Shown here: positions 9,655 to 17,738 of the stretch, one piece after another
Layout of the letters: the number at the start of each line of letters is the position of its first letter
Position numbering within the stretch: position 1 is the first letter of the stretch
Origin: Bacillaceae bacterium JMAK1
Lineage (GTDB): Bacteria; Bacillota; Bacilli; Bacillales; Marinococcaceae
Assembly (NCBI GenBank): GCA_012970285.1
Contig: JIBW01000002.1
Location: 806,001 to 870,000 of the forward strand
Reading direction: 5' to 3'
Length of the DNA: 64,000 bases
The notes under the pieces: model-generated
The model's input: only the letters and a program-made list of their open reading frames with translations
What the model was told of the DNA's origin: nothing
Database searches by the model: none
Position numbers and translations under genes: made by a program

Positions 9655-10265
9655 AAATTATCGACATTAGTCAGCCCTTTTCCAACACACTCGCCCACTG
9701 GCCTGGTGACATTGCTTTTCGTTATGAGACTGTCCACACGAAAGACGAAACCGGTTCCGTTAATATCGGAAAAATTGAAACGAGTCTCCATAGCGGAACA
9801 CATGTAGATGCGCCATTTCACGTAGATAACGACGGGTTAACGATTGATCAACTTCCACTTGACCCTTTTCTAGGTGATGCTGTTGTTATCGATGTCTCAA
9901 ATGAAGACATCATCCAAGCCAACGCTTTTGAATCTATAAACGCAAGCCGTGTTTTGTTAAAAACAAATACACCAAATAACCCAGAGCATTTCCCTTCATC
10001 CATTGCGACGTTATCAATTGAAGCGATCCATACGCTCTCAAAGCAAGGAGTTAAGTTAATCGGCGTTGACGTTCCTTCTGTTGATGCACTGAACAGTAAA
10101 AACATGGCGATTCATCATGAAATACACCGCCACGGAATGTTTATTCTGGAAAACGTGATGTTAGATGGGGTTACGCCTGGCAACTATTTTCTGTCTGCAT
10201 TACCACTACACCTAAACGGTGCCGACGGTTCACCTGTTCGAGCTGTATTAATGCACCACGATTAA
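9651..10265 (+). CDS. kynB: Kynurenine formamidase (cyclase family)
   Basis: A 204-residue metal-dependent amidohydrolase that turns N-formylkynurenine into kynurenine and formate. The metal-binding signature [11 protein letters not shown] is at about residues 47-57. The family start [17 protein letters not shown] and the C-terminal VLMHHD are present. The start is TTG at 9651, 6 bp after AGGGAGGT and overlapping the kynU stop, so translation is coupled. Function is supported by its place between kynU and kynA. Confidence 0.93.
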   Translation: MKIIDISQPFSNTLAHWPGDIAFRYETVHTKDETGSVNIGKIETSLHSGTHVDAPFHVDNDGLTIDQLPLDPFLGDAVVIDVSNEDIIQANAFESINASRVLLKTNTPNNPEHFPSSIATLSIEAIHTLSKQGVKLIGVDVPSVDALNSKNMAIHHEIHRHGMFILENVMLDGVTPGNYFLSALPLHLNGADGSPVRAVLMHHD

Positions 10266-10284
10266 AAATCCGAGGAGGAGTAAC

Positions 10285-11133
10285 ATGAATTCCAAAGATG
10301 ATCCAAAAGCATTTGAGAATGAATCGTCCATTCATACAGACTTTAAGGAAAACATGACGTATAGTGATTATTTATCCCTCGATTCAATTTTATCAAGTCA
10401 ACAACGTCTGTCTAACCACCACGATGAAATGTTATTTATCGTGATTCATCAAGTCAGCGAATTATGGATGAAACTGATCATTCATGAATTAAAAGCAGCA
10501 ACTACGGCAATTTCGAATGGTGAACTATCTTCAGCATTCAAAATGCTCGCACGCGTTTCAAAGATTCAATCACAAATTATTCAAGGCTGGGACGTGTTAG
10601 CGACACTCACGCCTTCTGAATACATTGAATTTCGCGATTCGCTTGGGAAGGCGTCAGGCTTCCAGTCTTATCAATACCGCTTAATCGAATTTGCACTCGG
10701 GTATAAAACGAAACATAGTTTAGAAATCTATAAGCAGGAAGAAGCGATTTATAAACAACTTCAAGAGGCATTATTAGCTCCGAGCATTTATGATGCGTCG
10801 ATTGCAGCGCTTCATAAGGCAGGCTTTCATATTGATCAAGACATCCTTCAGAGAGATCTCACAAAGCCCTATGAAGCCAATGAAAGCGTGAAACTTGCTT
10901 GGAAAAACGTCTATGAAAATGTTGATAAACATTGGGAGTTGTATGAGCTTGCAGAAAAACTCGTGGATATTGAAGACTGGTTCCAACAGTGGCGTTTTCG
11001 CCATATGAAGACCGTCGAGCGAATTATCGGCTTCAAACAAGGAACCGGTGGATCATCTGGTGTTAGTTACTTAAAACGAGTGATTGACCATTATTTTTTC
11101 CCAGAACTTTGGGCAATTCGCACAATCTTGTAA
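10285..11133 (+). CDS. kynA: Tryptophan 2,3-dioxygenase
   Basis: A 282-residue haem enzyme that opens the indole ring of tryptophan. The signature [16 protein letters not shown] is near residue 24, followed by [19 protein letters not shown]. The predicted proximal haem histidine lies in [14 protein letters not shown], and the [13 protein letters not shown] loop is present. Length is normal. The ribosome site is GAGGAGG. It is third in the operon after kynU and kynB, so all three steps from tryptophan to anthranilate are co-encoded. Confidence 0.95.
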   Translation: MNSKDDPKAFENESSIHTDFKENMTYSDYLSLDSILSSQQRLSNHHDEMLFIVIHQVSELWMKLIIHELKAATTAISNGELSSAFKMLARVSKIQSQIIQGWDVLATLTPSEYIEFRDSLGKASGFQSYQYRLIEFALGYKTKHSLEIYKQEEAIYKQLQEALLAPSIYDASIAALHKAGFHIDQDILQRDLTKPYEANESVKLAWKNVYENVDKHWELYELAEKLVDIEDWFQQWRFRHMKTVERIIGFKQGTGGSSGVSYLKRVIDHYFFPELWAIRTIL

Positions 11134-11151
11134 GCAAATGGGGATTCTTCA

Positions 11152-11181
11152 TTGGATCCCCTTTCCAATCGACAGTATAAT
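11152..11181 (+). promoter_or_regulatory. Sigma-A-like promoter of the MBL hydrolase gene
   Basis: TTGGAT (11152-11157) and TATAAT (11176-11181) are separated by 18 bp, about 32 bp upstream of the ATG at 11214. Confidence 0.6.
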
Positions 11182-11213
11182 AGATGTAGAGATGAGATAG
11201 GGGGACACCAAAG

Positions 11214-12176
11214 ATGGAAACAATCAATACGTTGAAAATTGGATCAATTGAGGTCATACCAGGTGAAAATGGCAGTCGTGTGCCCTTTTCAACGACGGTT
11301 GCAGTCATCGATGATCAAAAGAGAGCAACACTTATCGATGCTGGAGCAGGAAAACGAGCATTCCAATACATAAATGAACAGTATAAAGTGGAAGAAATTC
11401 TACTTACACACTTTCATATCGACCATACGTGGGGCATTCCTTACTTTAAAGACGCGAATGTGAAAGTGAACTGGTTGGATCAGAAGAAAATGGTGTCGAT
11501 TGAAGAGTTAATGAAAACGGGCGGAAATTACGCGATCTATGGGGCTTCTGAAATCCAATCGATGATTGAAACGCCTGATGTAAAACGGTTCGAGAAAATA
11601 ATCGACCGACAAAAGCACGTGTACCCTTACGATGAAACGTTCAACGTATCAGGTACACGAGTAGAAATGATTCATACACCAGGTCATTGTGAGAGCTTTT
11701 GCTGTCCATATTTTCCTGATGAGGGGGTTATTGTTGTCGGAGACTATGACCTCACGTCATTTGGTCCTTGGTACAACAATGCCGACTCTAACATTGATGA
11801 AATGCTGGAATCGGCGGAAAAGACGCTTGCAGTAAATGCAGAACACTTTGTCACTCTTCATCATAAAGGGGTCTTTACGAGAAAAGAGTACGAAGAACAA
11901 CTCGAAGCATACATGAACATCATTTTTAAACGCGAACAAAAGCTAAAACAACTCATTGATGACGGTGTGCCAACAACAGACATTCATTATCAAGAGCTGT
12001 TTTACCGTCGCAAGAACTTGGACCAAGCGCCTTCACTAATTGGGTTTGAAAAAATCGGTATTGCAAAGCATCTAGAACGTTTGCAAAACCTTTATCCGGT
12101 ATATAAAGAGTACTATGAACAATTTGTTCAAGAAGAGTTTAAAGCACCGGAGTTTGTTCATTATTCTCACCGTTAG
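11214..12176 (+). CDS. MBL-fold metallo-hydrolase, substrate unknown
   Basis: A 320-residue metallo-beta-lactamase fold protein. The metal motif THFHIDHTWG is near residue 62, with further ligands in HTPGHCESF near 157, VVGDYD near 177 and LHHKG near 217. The C-terminal third is helical and charged. No signal peptide, so it is cytoplasmic. It has its own promoter and a GGGGG ribosome site. Its last 38 bp overlap the end of convergent recQ. The family is too broad to assign a substrate. Confidence 0.75.
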   Translation: METINTLKIGSIEVIPGENGSRVPFSTTVAVIDDQKRATLIDAGAGKRAFQYINEQYKVEEILLTHFHIDHTWGIPYFKDANVKVNWLDQKKMVSIEELMKTGGNYAIYGASEIQSMIETPDVKRFEKIIDRQKHVYPYDETFNVSGTRVEMIHTPGHCESFCCPYFPDEGVIVVGDYDLTSFGPWYNNADSNIDEMLESAEKTLAVNAEHFVTLHHKGVFTRKEYEEQLEAYMNIIFKREQKLKQLIDDGVPTTDIHYQELFYRRKNLDQAPSLIGFEKIGIAKHLERLQNLYPVYKEYYEQFVQEEFKAPEFVHYSHR

Positions 12177-13938
12177 CTTCGGCTCGTAGTGCATGAAGGA
12201 ATGCTTCGCCGTACACGTCGTATTTGTGTTCACCGACTCCTTTGACTTGAAGCATTTGTTGTTTCGTCTCAGGCTTTTGAGAACTCATTTCGCGTAATGT
12301 TTGGTCTGAGAAGACCATGTACGGCGCAACTTCATGATCTTTCGCCAATTGCGTACGAATTTGCCGCAATTGCTGGAATAACGGATCATCATTTGAAACG
12401 GTTCTTTCTTTGATAACCGTTTCTTTTTTGAGGATTTTTTCTTCACCTCGAAGAACTGCAGCCGATAAATCGGTTAATGCTACGACAGGAAACTGTCCAT
12501 CTCCGCTCGATAAATAACGATGGGCAATTAAAAAGTCGATAAACGCGACCACATCTTTTTGTTTTTTGTCTTTCATGATTCCGTACGTCGTAATTCGGTC
12601 CAACTTAAAGTCTCGTATTTTCTGATTAGCAGAACCCGTTAACACTTGGGCAACGATCGTTTTCCCGTAACGTTCTCTCATTCGTTTCACACAAGAAAGC
12701 ACCATTTGCCCGTCACGAGTCACATCAACGACTTGTCGATCGTCTTTGCAATGCAAACAGCGTCCGCATTCTGTCGCCCGTTCATCACCAAAGTAGTCAA
12801 GAATATAGCGCTCGAGACATTGCTCGGTGTGACAGTAATTCACCATCGCTCTCAATTTCTGAAACTCTGCTTTTTTACGTTCTTCACTATATTGTGTTTG
12901 TTCAAGGAGAAACTGTTGCACTTGAATGTCTTGAGATGAGAACAATAACATGCACTCACTCATCTCACCATCTCGCCCTGCTCGTCCAGCTTCTTGGTAG
13001 TAAGCTTCCATCGTTCTTGGCATTTGTGCGTGGATAATATACCGGACGTTACTTTTGTTAATCCCCATACCAAAGGCATTCGTAGCGACAATCACACTCA
13101 CTTCATCGTAAACGAAATCTTCTTGATGACGTGCCCGCTCTCCACTCGACATACCACCATGATAAATGCCAGCAGAAATGAATTTCTTTTGTAGCATGTT
13201 CTGGATGCGTTCAGCTTCTTTACGGGTACTTGTATAAATAATTCCTGACTCTTCTTTGTTTTGTTTTATATAATCAACGATAAATCGGTCTGTGTCTTGT
13301 CCTTTAAGGACGGAAAAAATAAGATTTTCACGAGCAAATCCCGTTTTTATTAAGTGATCTGAATGAATGGACAGTAACTCACAGACGTCTTCTGCCACTT
13401 CTGGTGTTGCCGTTGCAGTTAGAGCAAGGACAGTCGGTCGTTCTTCAAACTGATGAATAAACGTCGGAATGTCTAAATAGCTTGGTCTAAAATCATGACC
13501 CCACTGTGAAAGACAATGAGCCTCATCAACTGCAATCACATCTACTTTTGTATATTGGATCATCTGTTGAAACGTTGGCGACAGGAGTCGTTCAGGTGCT
13601 ACATAGAGCAATCGATACTCCCCTGCGTACAACCGTTGTATTCTTGCATTCGTCTCTTCATGAGAAAGTGTACTATTAATGTATGTTGCACGAATACCAT
13701 TTTCTTGAAGTTCATCTACTTGGTCTTTCATAAGAGATATTAATGGAGAAATAACAATTGTAATCCCATCATTCATCAATGACGGAAGTTGATAGCAAAT
13801 GGATTTCCCGCCACCTGTAGGCATGATTCCCATAACATCTTGACCTTGCAACACATGAGTAAGAATCTTCTCTTGTCCAGGTCGGAACGTTTCGTAACCG
13901 AAGTAACTATGTAATAGTTGTCTTGCTTTTTCTAACAT
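12139..13938 (-). CDS. recQ: ATP-dependent DNA helicase RecQ
   Basis: A 599-residue RecQ-family 3'-5' helicase. Motif 0 YETFRPGQE is near residue 14, Walker A MPTGGGKS near 42, the box DEAHCLSQWGHDFRP near 130, and motif VI QEAGRAGRDG near 310. The zinc-binding cysteines CHTEQCLERYIL and CGRCLHC follow, then a winged helix and a C-terminal HRDC domain (residues about 510-590). Start taken at ATG 13938, 10 bp after GGGAGG; an ATG at 13947 is only 1 bp from it. It likely acts in recombination and fork repair. Confidence 0.92.
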   Translation of the reverse strand: MLEKARQLLHSYFGYETFRPGQEKILTHVLQGQDVMGIMPTGGGKSICYQLPSLMNDGITIVISPLISLMKDQVDELQENGIRATYINSTLSHEETNARIQRLYAGEYRLLYVAPERLLSPTFQQMIQYTKVDVIAVDEAHCLSQWGHDFRPSYLDIPTFIHQFEERPTVLALTATATPEVAEDVCELLSIHSDHLIKTGFARENLIFSVLKGQDTDRFIVDYIKQNKEESGIIYTSTRKEAERIQNMLQKKFISAGIYHGGMSSGERARHQEDFVYDEVSVIVATNAFGMGINKSNVRYIIHAQMPRTMEAYYQEAGRAGRDGEMSECMLLFSSQDIQVQQFLLEQTQYSEERKKAEFQKLRAMVNYCHTEQCLERYILDYFGDERATECGRCLHCKDDRQVVDVTRDGQMVLSCVKRMRERYGKTIVAQVLTGSANQKIRDFKLDRITTYGIMKDKKQKDVVAFIDFLIAHRYLSSGDGQFPVVALTDLSAAVLRGEEKILKKETVIKERTVSNDDPLFQQLRQIRTQLAKDHEVAPYMVFSDQTLREMSSQKPETKQQMLQVKGVGEHKYDVYGEAFLHALRAEANGENNEQTPVL

Positions 13939-14064
13939 GAAATTCATGCCTCCCAAAATGCTACTTCTTTCATCATAAGGTAGCAATCAAGTAAATCGCA
14001 ACTGTTGTTTCGAGAATGGACGAATAAGGGAATAGTTCGTTATTGATTATTAAATGGAGGGAAA

Positions 14065-14910
14065 ATGATGAGAAGCCAAACGGTCATCGTTACTGGTGCC
14101 AATTCAGGCATCGGTAAAGCAACAGCAAAAGCGTTAGCGTCAAAAGGAGCGAATGTCGTACTTGCGTGTCGAAACGAACGAAAAGGACAAATTGCAAAAC
14201 AAGAACTACTAGCACAAGTTCCTTATGGTAACTTTACAGTTTTGAAATGCGATCTTAACGATTTAAAACAACTTCATGAGTTTGTTGAAGAAGTTAAGAA
14301 AAGGTTCGATTCCCTTGATATCCTTATCAATAATGCCGGTGTTGTTACATTAAAGAATGAAGTTACCGCTCAAGGATTCGAGAAAATGCTTGGCGTCAAT
14401 CATCTTGGTCACTTTTATTTAACAGAGCAGTTACTGCCACTAATACAACGTAGTAACCGAGGAAGGATTATAATCTTATCGTCTGGAGCGTACAAATGGG
14501 GAGATTTCGATGAGAGTAATGCGAACTTAACGGAAGAATTCTCGATTGCGAAAGCTTATGGTCGGTCCAAATTAGCAAACCTTTGGTACGTCCACGCGCT
14601 CAGTGAGCGACTTAAACATTCCCACGTGAATGTTATGGCTGTTCATCCTGGTGCTGTTAGCACATCTCTCGGTGTGGATCGTAGTAGCGGATTTGGTGAA
14701 GGGATTCACCGGATGTTACGTCCATTTTTCTTAAGTGCAGAAAAAGGTGCGAGGACGAGTGTTTCTCTCGCATTGCGAGATGATGTCGTCAATGGTGGCT
14801 ATTACTATAAAGGTAAAGTCAAAGCGATCGATGGAATCGCTAAAGATCTCGAGCGAGCGAAGCATTTAGAGCGTTGGAGCCACGAGGCGATTGAGCGAGC
14901 ATTAAGCTAA
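14065..14910 (+). CDS. Short-chain dehydrogenase/reductase (retinol-dehydrogenase-like)
   Basis: A 281-residue classical SDR. The cofactor motif TGANSGIG is near residue 10, with ACRNERKG suggesting NADP preference, then INNAGV near 89 and the catalytic YGRSK near 168 after a Ser in LSSGAYKW. The overall pattern resembles retinol dehydrogenase/WW-oxidoreductase-like bacterial SDRs. Two adjacent ATG codons (14065, 14068) follow GGAGG; either is possible. Substrate cannot be inferred from neighbours. A terminator begins at its stop. Confidence 0.8.
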   Translation: MMRSQTVIVTGANSGIGKATAKALASKGANVVLACRNERKGQIAKQELLAQVPYGNFTVLKCDLNDLKQLHEFVEEVKKRFDSLDILINNAGVVTLKNEVTAQGFEKMLGVNHLGHFYLTEQLLPLIQRSNRGRIIILSSGAYKWGDFDESNANLTEEFSIAKAYGRSKLANLWYVHALSERLKHSHVNVMAVHPGAVSTSLGVDRSSGFGEGIHRMLRPFFLSAEKGARTSVSLALRDDVVNGGYYYKGKVKAIDGIAKDLERAKHLERWSHEAIERALS

Positions 14911-14933
14911 ACCGAAATGGTTTAGCTTTTTTT
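14904..14933. terminator. Bidirectional-type terminator between convergent genes
   Basis: AAGCTAAACC and GGTTTAGCTT form a perfect 10-bp stem with a GAAAT loop and a T run on the plus strand. It contains the stops of both the SDR and the 45-residue membrane protein. Confidence 0.8.
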
Positions 14934-15059
14934 CTTCAGCGCTCTTATAAGAAAAATAATGAGTACGATGATTCCAAGGATAAAAGCAATTATCATGATA
15001 TATGCGAACAATGAGTACAGTATTGACCCAATTTCCATTCCTTCTGATAAAATTTCCAT
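14922..15059 (-). CDS. Small single-pass membrane protein (45 residues), unknown
   Basis: Encodes MEILSEGMEIGSILYSLFAY..., with one hydrophobic helix (about residues 13-38) and a basic tail ending LIRALKKKS. AAAGGGTG stands 5 bp before the ATG, a good ribosome site. The basic C-terminus suggests an N-out, C-in topology. It is the last of a run of short minus-strand membrane genes. No family recognised. Confidence 0.6.
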   Translation of the reverse strand: MEILSEGMEIGSILYSLFAYIMIIAFILGIIVLIIFLIRALKKKS

Positions 15060-15102
15060 ACGAACACCCTTTAATGCGAGTTTTCATGTAACAAAACTAT
15101 AA

Positions 15103-15378
15103 TCACGAGTCAGCTTGATACTTTTGAAAGATAAGTACACCAAACAATGCGAGTAAACCAACTGTAAACAGAACAATTCCAACGTTAGCAATAGAACGAA
15201 CAAAGTTCTCAGTTATAAAGGCATAGTCTGCGCTCGGTGCTGATCCACCTGCTTGGAATCTTAACCAATGGTCACCTAGAAACGTGCCAAGCCGTCCACT
15301 TTGAAAAATCATCACACTTCCGAAAATTAGTAGTAAGCTTGCTCTAATAAAAACGTACTGAAAGAAACCCTTTTTCAT
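15103..15378 (-). CDS. Two-helix membrane protein (91 residues), unknown
   Basis: Start ATG 15378 is chosen because GGTGATCTC precedes it; an in-frame upstream codon at 15462 would lie inside the previous gene. Two hydrophobic segments are seen (about residues 8-25 and 66-84) separated by a polar loop containing FLGDHWLRFQAGG. It follows the 125-residue gene by 22 bp, so they are probably co-transcribed. No family recognised. Confidence 0.6.
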   Translation of the reverse strand: MKKGFFQYVFIRASLLLIFGSVMIFQSGRLGTFLGDHWLRFQAGGSAPSADYAFITENFVRSIANVGIVLFTVGLLALFGVLIFQKYQADS

Positions 15379-15400
15379 GAGATCACCACTGCGTTTATAT

Positions 15401-15778
15401 TCAAGAGAGTTGCCATTTTGATTGAGTAGGAAAATAAATGTGTACATCTTGTTTGTCTTCATATTGATGCAGTTCTGAACTGAAATACTTCACCTTTGTG
15501 CACTCTTTCCTATGCGTCCATTCTTCGCGTAAGACATAATAACTATCAAGTTGGCCGTCCTGAACTTGCGCAATAATTTCATCTACGATCTGTTCGAAAT
15601 ATGTCACTTGATTTACGTGACGATAGACAAAGCCAAATAAGTGCTCAAGATCGTGAAAATGGAAATGGTCTTTACGAAACGTACTCGCTGTACGAAGTGC
15701 AAAGCGAATGTTGCCCGCCAACTCACGGTCTTTCGATAATTCACAATTAACAGTCCCCAACAAATGTAAAGCATTCAC
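15401..15778 (-). CDS. Hypothetical cytoplasmic protein (125 residues)
   Basis: A soluble protein with aromatic and charged residues (FRKDHFHFHDLEHLFGFVYR) and no signal or membrane segment. The start is GTG at 15778, 9 bp after AGGT and with AGGGGG further upstream. It precedes the 91-residue membrane protein. Function unknown. Confidence 0.6.
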   Translation of the reverse strand: MNALHLLGTVNCELSKDRELAGNIRFALRTASTFRKDHFHFHDLEHLFGFVYRHVNQVTYFEQIVDEIIAQVQDGQLDSYYVLREEWTHRKECTKVKYFSSELHQYEDKQDVHIYFPTQSKWQLS

Positions 15779-15891
15779 GTTAATAGACCTATCCCCCTGT
15801 GTGAACTTCTTTTTATATTGGTTATTTTATCATGTTTTTTTGGTTAATTGTAATTTATTAAATAATTGTTTTCGTAGAAACTTATCAATTG

Positions 15892-16083
15892 TTAAGCAGC
15901 GTTCTGTTCTCTTTTGTTACGTCGCTCCTTTATCTCCGTATCTAAAAGATGAATAAAGGCAGCCATTGCAAATAAGAATCCGAGATTTACGAATCTATGG
16001 AGCCAGTAGGCACCATCAAAAGAATCCATGACGACATGAATAATGAATGCCATAGAAATAAAATAAACGAGAATAGACTTCAA
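15892..16083 (-). CDS. Two-helix small membrane protein (63 residues), unknown
   Basis: The start is TTG at 16083, 6 bp after a strong GGAGGTG. Two hydrophobic segments (about residues 3-20 and 30-47) flank a short loop with a DSFDGAYWLHR stretch; the tail is basic. No family recognised. Confidence 0.6.
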   Translation of the reverse strand: MKSILVYFISMAFIIHVVMDSFDGAYWLHRFVNLGFLFAMAAFIHLLDTEIKERRNKREQNAA

Positions 16084-16117
16084 CGAATCACCTCCAACTT
16101 TTACTCATCGCACAAGA

Positions 16118-16384
16118 TTACTTATTGTTTGATGCAAACCATTTTTGAAATTTCGTTAATGGATAATACGTTGTACCATCAATGACGACTTTCGGTGCGG
16201 TTGGATTGTCATTTAATAGCTCGTTCATGGCAGCTTCATTCAAATGAAAGTACCGATGCAAATGAGCCTGCTCAATTAATTCTTGTTGGTCACTGAACGA
16301 TTTCTTACTTTTGAAACTTTTCCACCCACTCGCTATGAAAAAAGCTAGCAACAATAAACCCACAATAATACCGATAGCATTCAT
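16118..16384 (-). CDS. Membrane-anchored protein (88 residues), unknown
   Basis: Starts MNAIGIIVGLLLLAFFIASG, a single N-terminal membrane helix, followed by a soluble domain of about 65 residues (LHRYFHLNEAAMNELL, then a PKVVIDGTTYYPLTKFQKW stretch). ATG 16384 is preferred over an upstream GTG at 16402, since AGGGG lies 9 bp before it. Function unknown. Confidence 0.6.
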   Translation of the reverse strand: MNAIGIIVGLLLLAFFIASGWKSFKSKKSFSDQQELIEQAHLHRYFHLNEAAMNELLNDNPTAPKVVIDGTTYYPLTKFQKWFASNNK

Positions 16385-16447
16385 TTTAACATGCCCCTTC
16401 ACTTTCTAACCCGAATGATCTAGTTTCACTTTATCACGAAACCCCAT

Positions 16448-16472
16448 GTGGGGACAGTCCCCCATCGCTTTA
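16448..16472. repeat. REP-like 25-bp repeat, copy 1
   Basis: A 25-bp sequence built on the near-palindrome TGGGGACAGTCCCCCA followed by a CGCTTTA tail. It recurs at 28200-28224 with a single difference. Both copies are intergenic. Confidence 0.7.
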
Positions 16473-16500
16473 CTGTACGAACGTACAATTCAGCTATGAC

Positions 16501-17004
16501 TTAGTCATACCCTCCAGTTGCTTCGGGTAAGTTTTGGTATTCGCTTCTTGGTTCAATCATTTCCTGGTGAATGATCTCAACAAGTTCTGCCAGTCGTTCT
16601 TCTGGTTCCCCACACATTGCATGGATCCATTCTCTTTCAATTACCTCTCCATTCACCGTCATCGTTAAATGATTTTCATCGTACGGGTGTACACATGTCG
16701 TTGTACTAACGTAGCGCGGTGTGTTCAAGATATCAACGCTTCTCCTTTGTTCATAAATCACATTCATTTCCTCGTTCGTTAATGTCGTCACGTCACCGCC
16801 TTCGGCAAGATCTTTCGTATACGTTCCTTCATACGTATTGATTTCATTCGCACCCGTAATTCCATACCACAACGAAAAATCGAAATCCTCAGGTCTTTCT
16901 TCTGGTAACGTAGTGATCGTCTCTGAAGTGACTTCAGGTATTTCTTCTTCATTGTTCGCACCACATGCATTTAATAACAACACTACGATAAAACCGCTCA
17001 TCAA
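16501..17004 (-). CDS. Putative lipoprotein, unknown
   Basis: A 167-residue secreted lipoprotein: hydrophobic GFIVVLLLNACG ends in a lipobox with Cys 14, followed by an acidic linker (NNEEEIPEVTSE) and a small domain with two further cysteines. The annotated TTG/ATG pair at 17004 lacks a basic residue before the hydrophobic core and has no close ribosome site. An ATT codon four codons upstream would add M-R-H-L and lies 5 bp after GGTGAG, so a rare ATT start is possible. No family recognised. Confidence 0.6.
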   Translation of the reverse strand: MMSGFIVVLLLNACGANNEEEIPEVTSETITTLPEERPEDFDFSLWYGITGANEINTYEGTYTKDLAEGGDVTTLTNEEMNVIYEQRRSVDILNTPRYVSTTTCVHPYDENHLTMTVNGEVIEREWIHAMCGEPEERLAELVEIIHQEMIEPRSEYQNLPEATGGYD

Positions 17005-17100
17005 ATGTCGAATCGCTTCTCACCGTCCTTTTATAAAACAAGTCGCTCTAACGCATTAAGGGTTACACATTGTTTGTGTTTAGTGAATAAGTATGTTAGA

Positions 17101-17119
17101 AATATAATGATCGTTCTAT
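17101..17119 (+). promoter_or_regulatory. Promoter -10 / TetR operator, copy 1
   Basis: AATATAATGATCGTTCTAT contains the -10 TATAAT of the tetR gene (-35 TTAGTG 17 bp upstream). The identical 19-mer lies in front of the MFS gene at 17703-17721, as expected if the TetR protein represses both. Confidence 0.65.
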
Positions 17120-17137
17120 TTATCAGGAGGCGATACT

Positions 17138-17659
17138 ATGAGTAAGAAAAAACAAGATTTAGTCGATCACGCAGAGTCGCTGTTTTACAACTACGGTATT
17201 CATGCGATTGGGCTAAAGCGAATCGTTACAGAAGCAAATGTCGCGTTAATGACGATGTACAATCACTTTGAATCAAAAGAAGATCTTGTTCTAGAAGTGT
17301 TAAAACAACGGGAAGACCGTTACTTCGATTTATTACGTTCCCACGTAAACACTTCAGACAATCAAGCACTCGCCATTGCACGAGCGCACAGTGAATGGTT
17401 ACGATCGTCACGTCAGAATGGCTGCATGTTTTTGCGAGCAAAAGAAGAGTATTCTGACCCAACCCATCCAATTAACACGTATGTGGTCGCTCATAAAGAA
17501 GCGTTACTTGCTTTTGTCAAAAAAGAGAATTTCAATCATGAAGACGCCATGCGCCTCGTACTATTACTCGAAGGTGCGACTTCCTTAGCAGAAGTCGTAG
17601 ATGTCGATGAAGTCGCAACCCAACTCCAATCAATGGTCACAACTACAATCGGAGAGTAA
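17138..17659 (+). CDS. TetR/AcrR-family transcriptional regulator
   Basis: A 173-residue repressor with an N-terminal TetR helix-turn-helix (residues about 4-50, ending LMTMYNHFESKEDLV) and a helical ligand-binding C-terminus. The ribosome site is AGGAGG. It precedes an MFS transporter, and the same 19-bp element overlaps the promoter of each gene, so autoregulation plus control of the transporter is likely. Ligand unknown. Confidence 0.85.
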   Translation: MSKKKQDLVDHAESLFYNYGIHAIGLKRIVTEANVALMTMYNHFESKEDLVLEVLKQREDRYFDLLRSHVNTSDNQALAIARAHSEWLRSSRQNGCMFLRAKEEYSDPTHPINTYVVAHKEALLAFVKKENFNHEDAMRLVLLLEGATSLAEVVDVDEVATQLQSMVTTTIGE

Positions 17660-17692
17660 GTTAACGACTCTTTACGTTAGCTTACTTTTTTT
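17656..17692 (+). terminator. Terminator after tetR
   Basis: GTAAGTTAACG and CGTTAGCTTAC pair with one mismatch, followed by seven T. Confidence 0.75.
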
Positions 17693-17702
17693 ACAACCTT
17701 AT

Positions 17703-17721
17703 AATATAATGATCGTTCTAT
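17703..17721 (+). promoter_or_regulatory. Promoter -10 / TetR operator, copy 2
   Basis: Same 19-mer as 17101-17119, containing TATAAT, 17 bp upstream of the MFS start codon. Confidence 0.65.
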
Positions 17722-17738
17722 ATAAAGGAGTTCCCATA

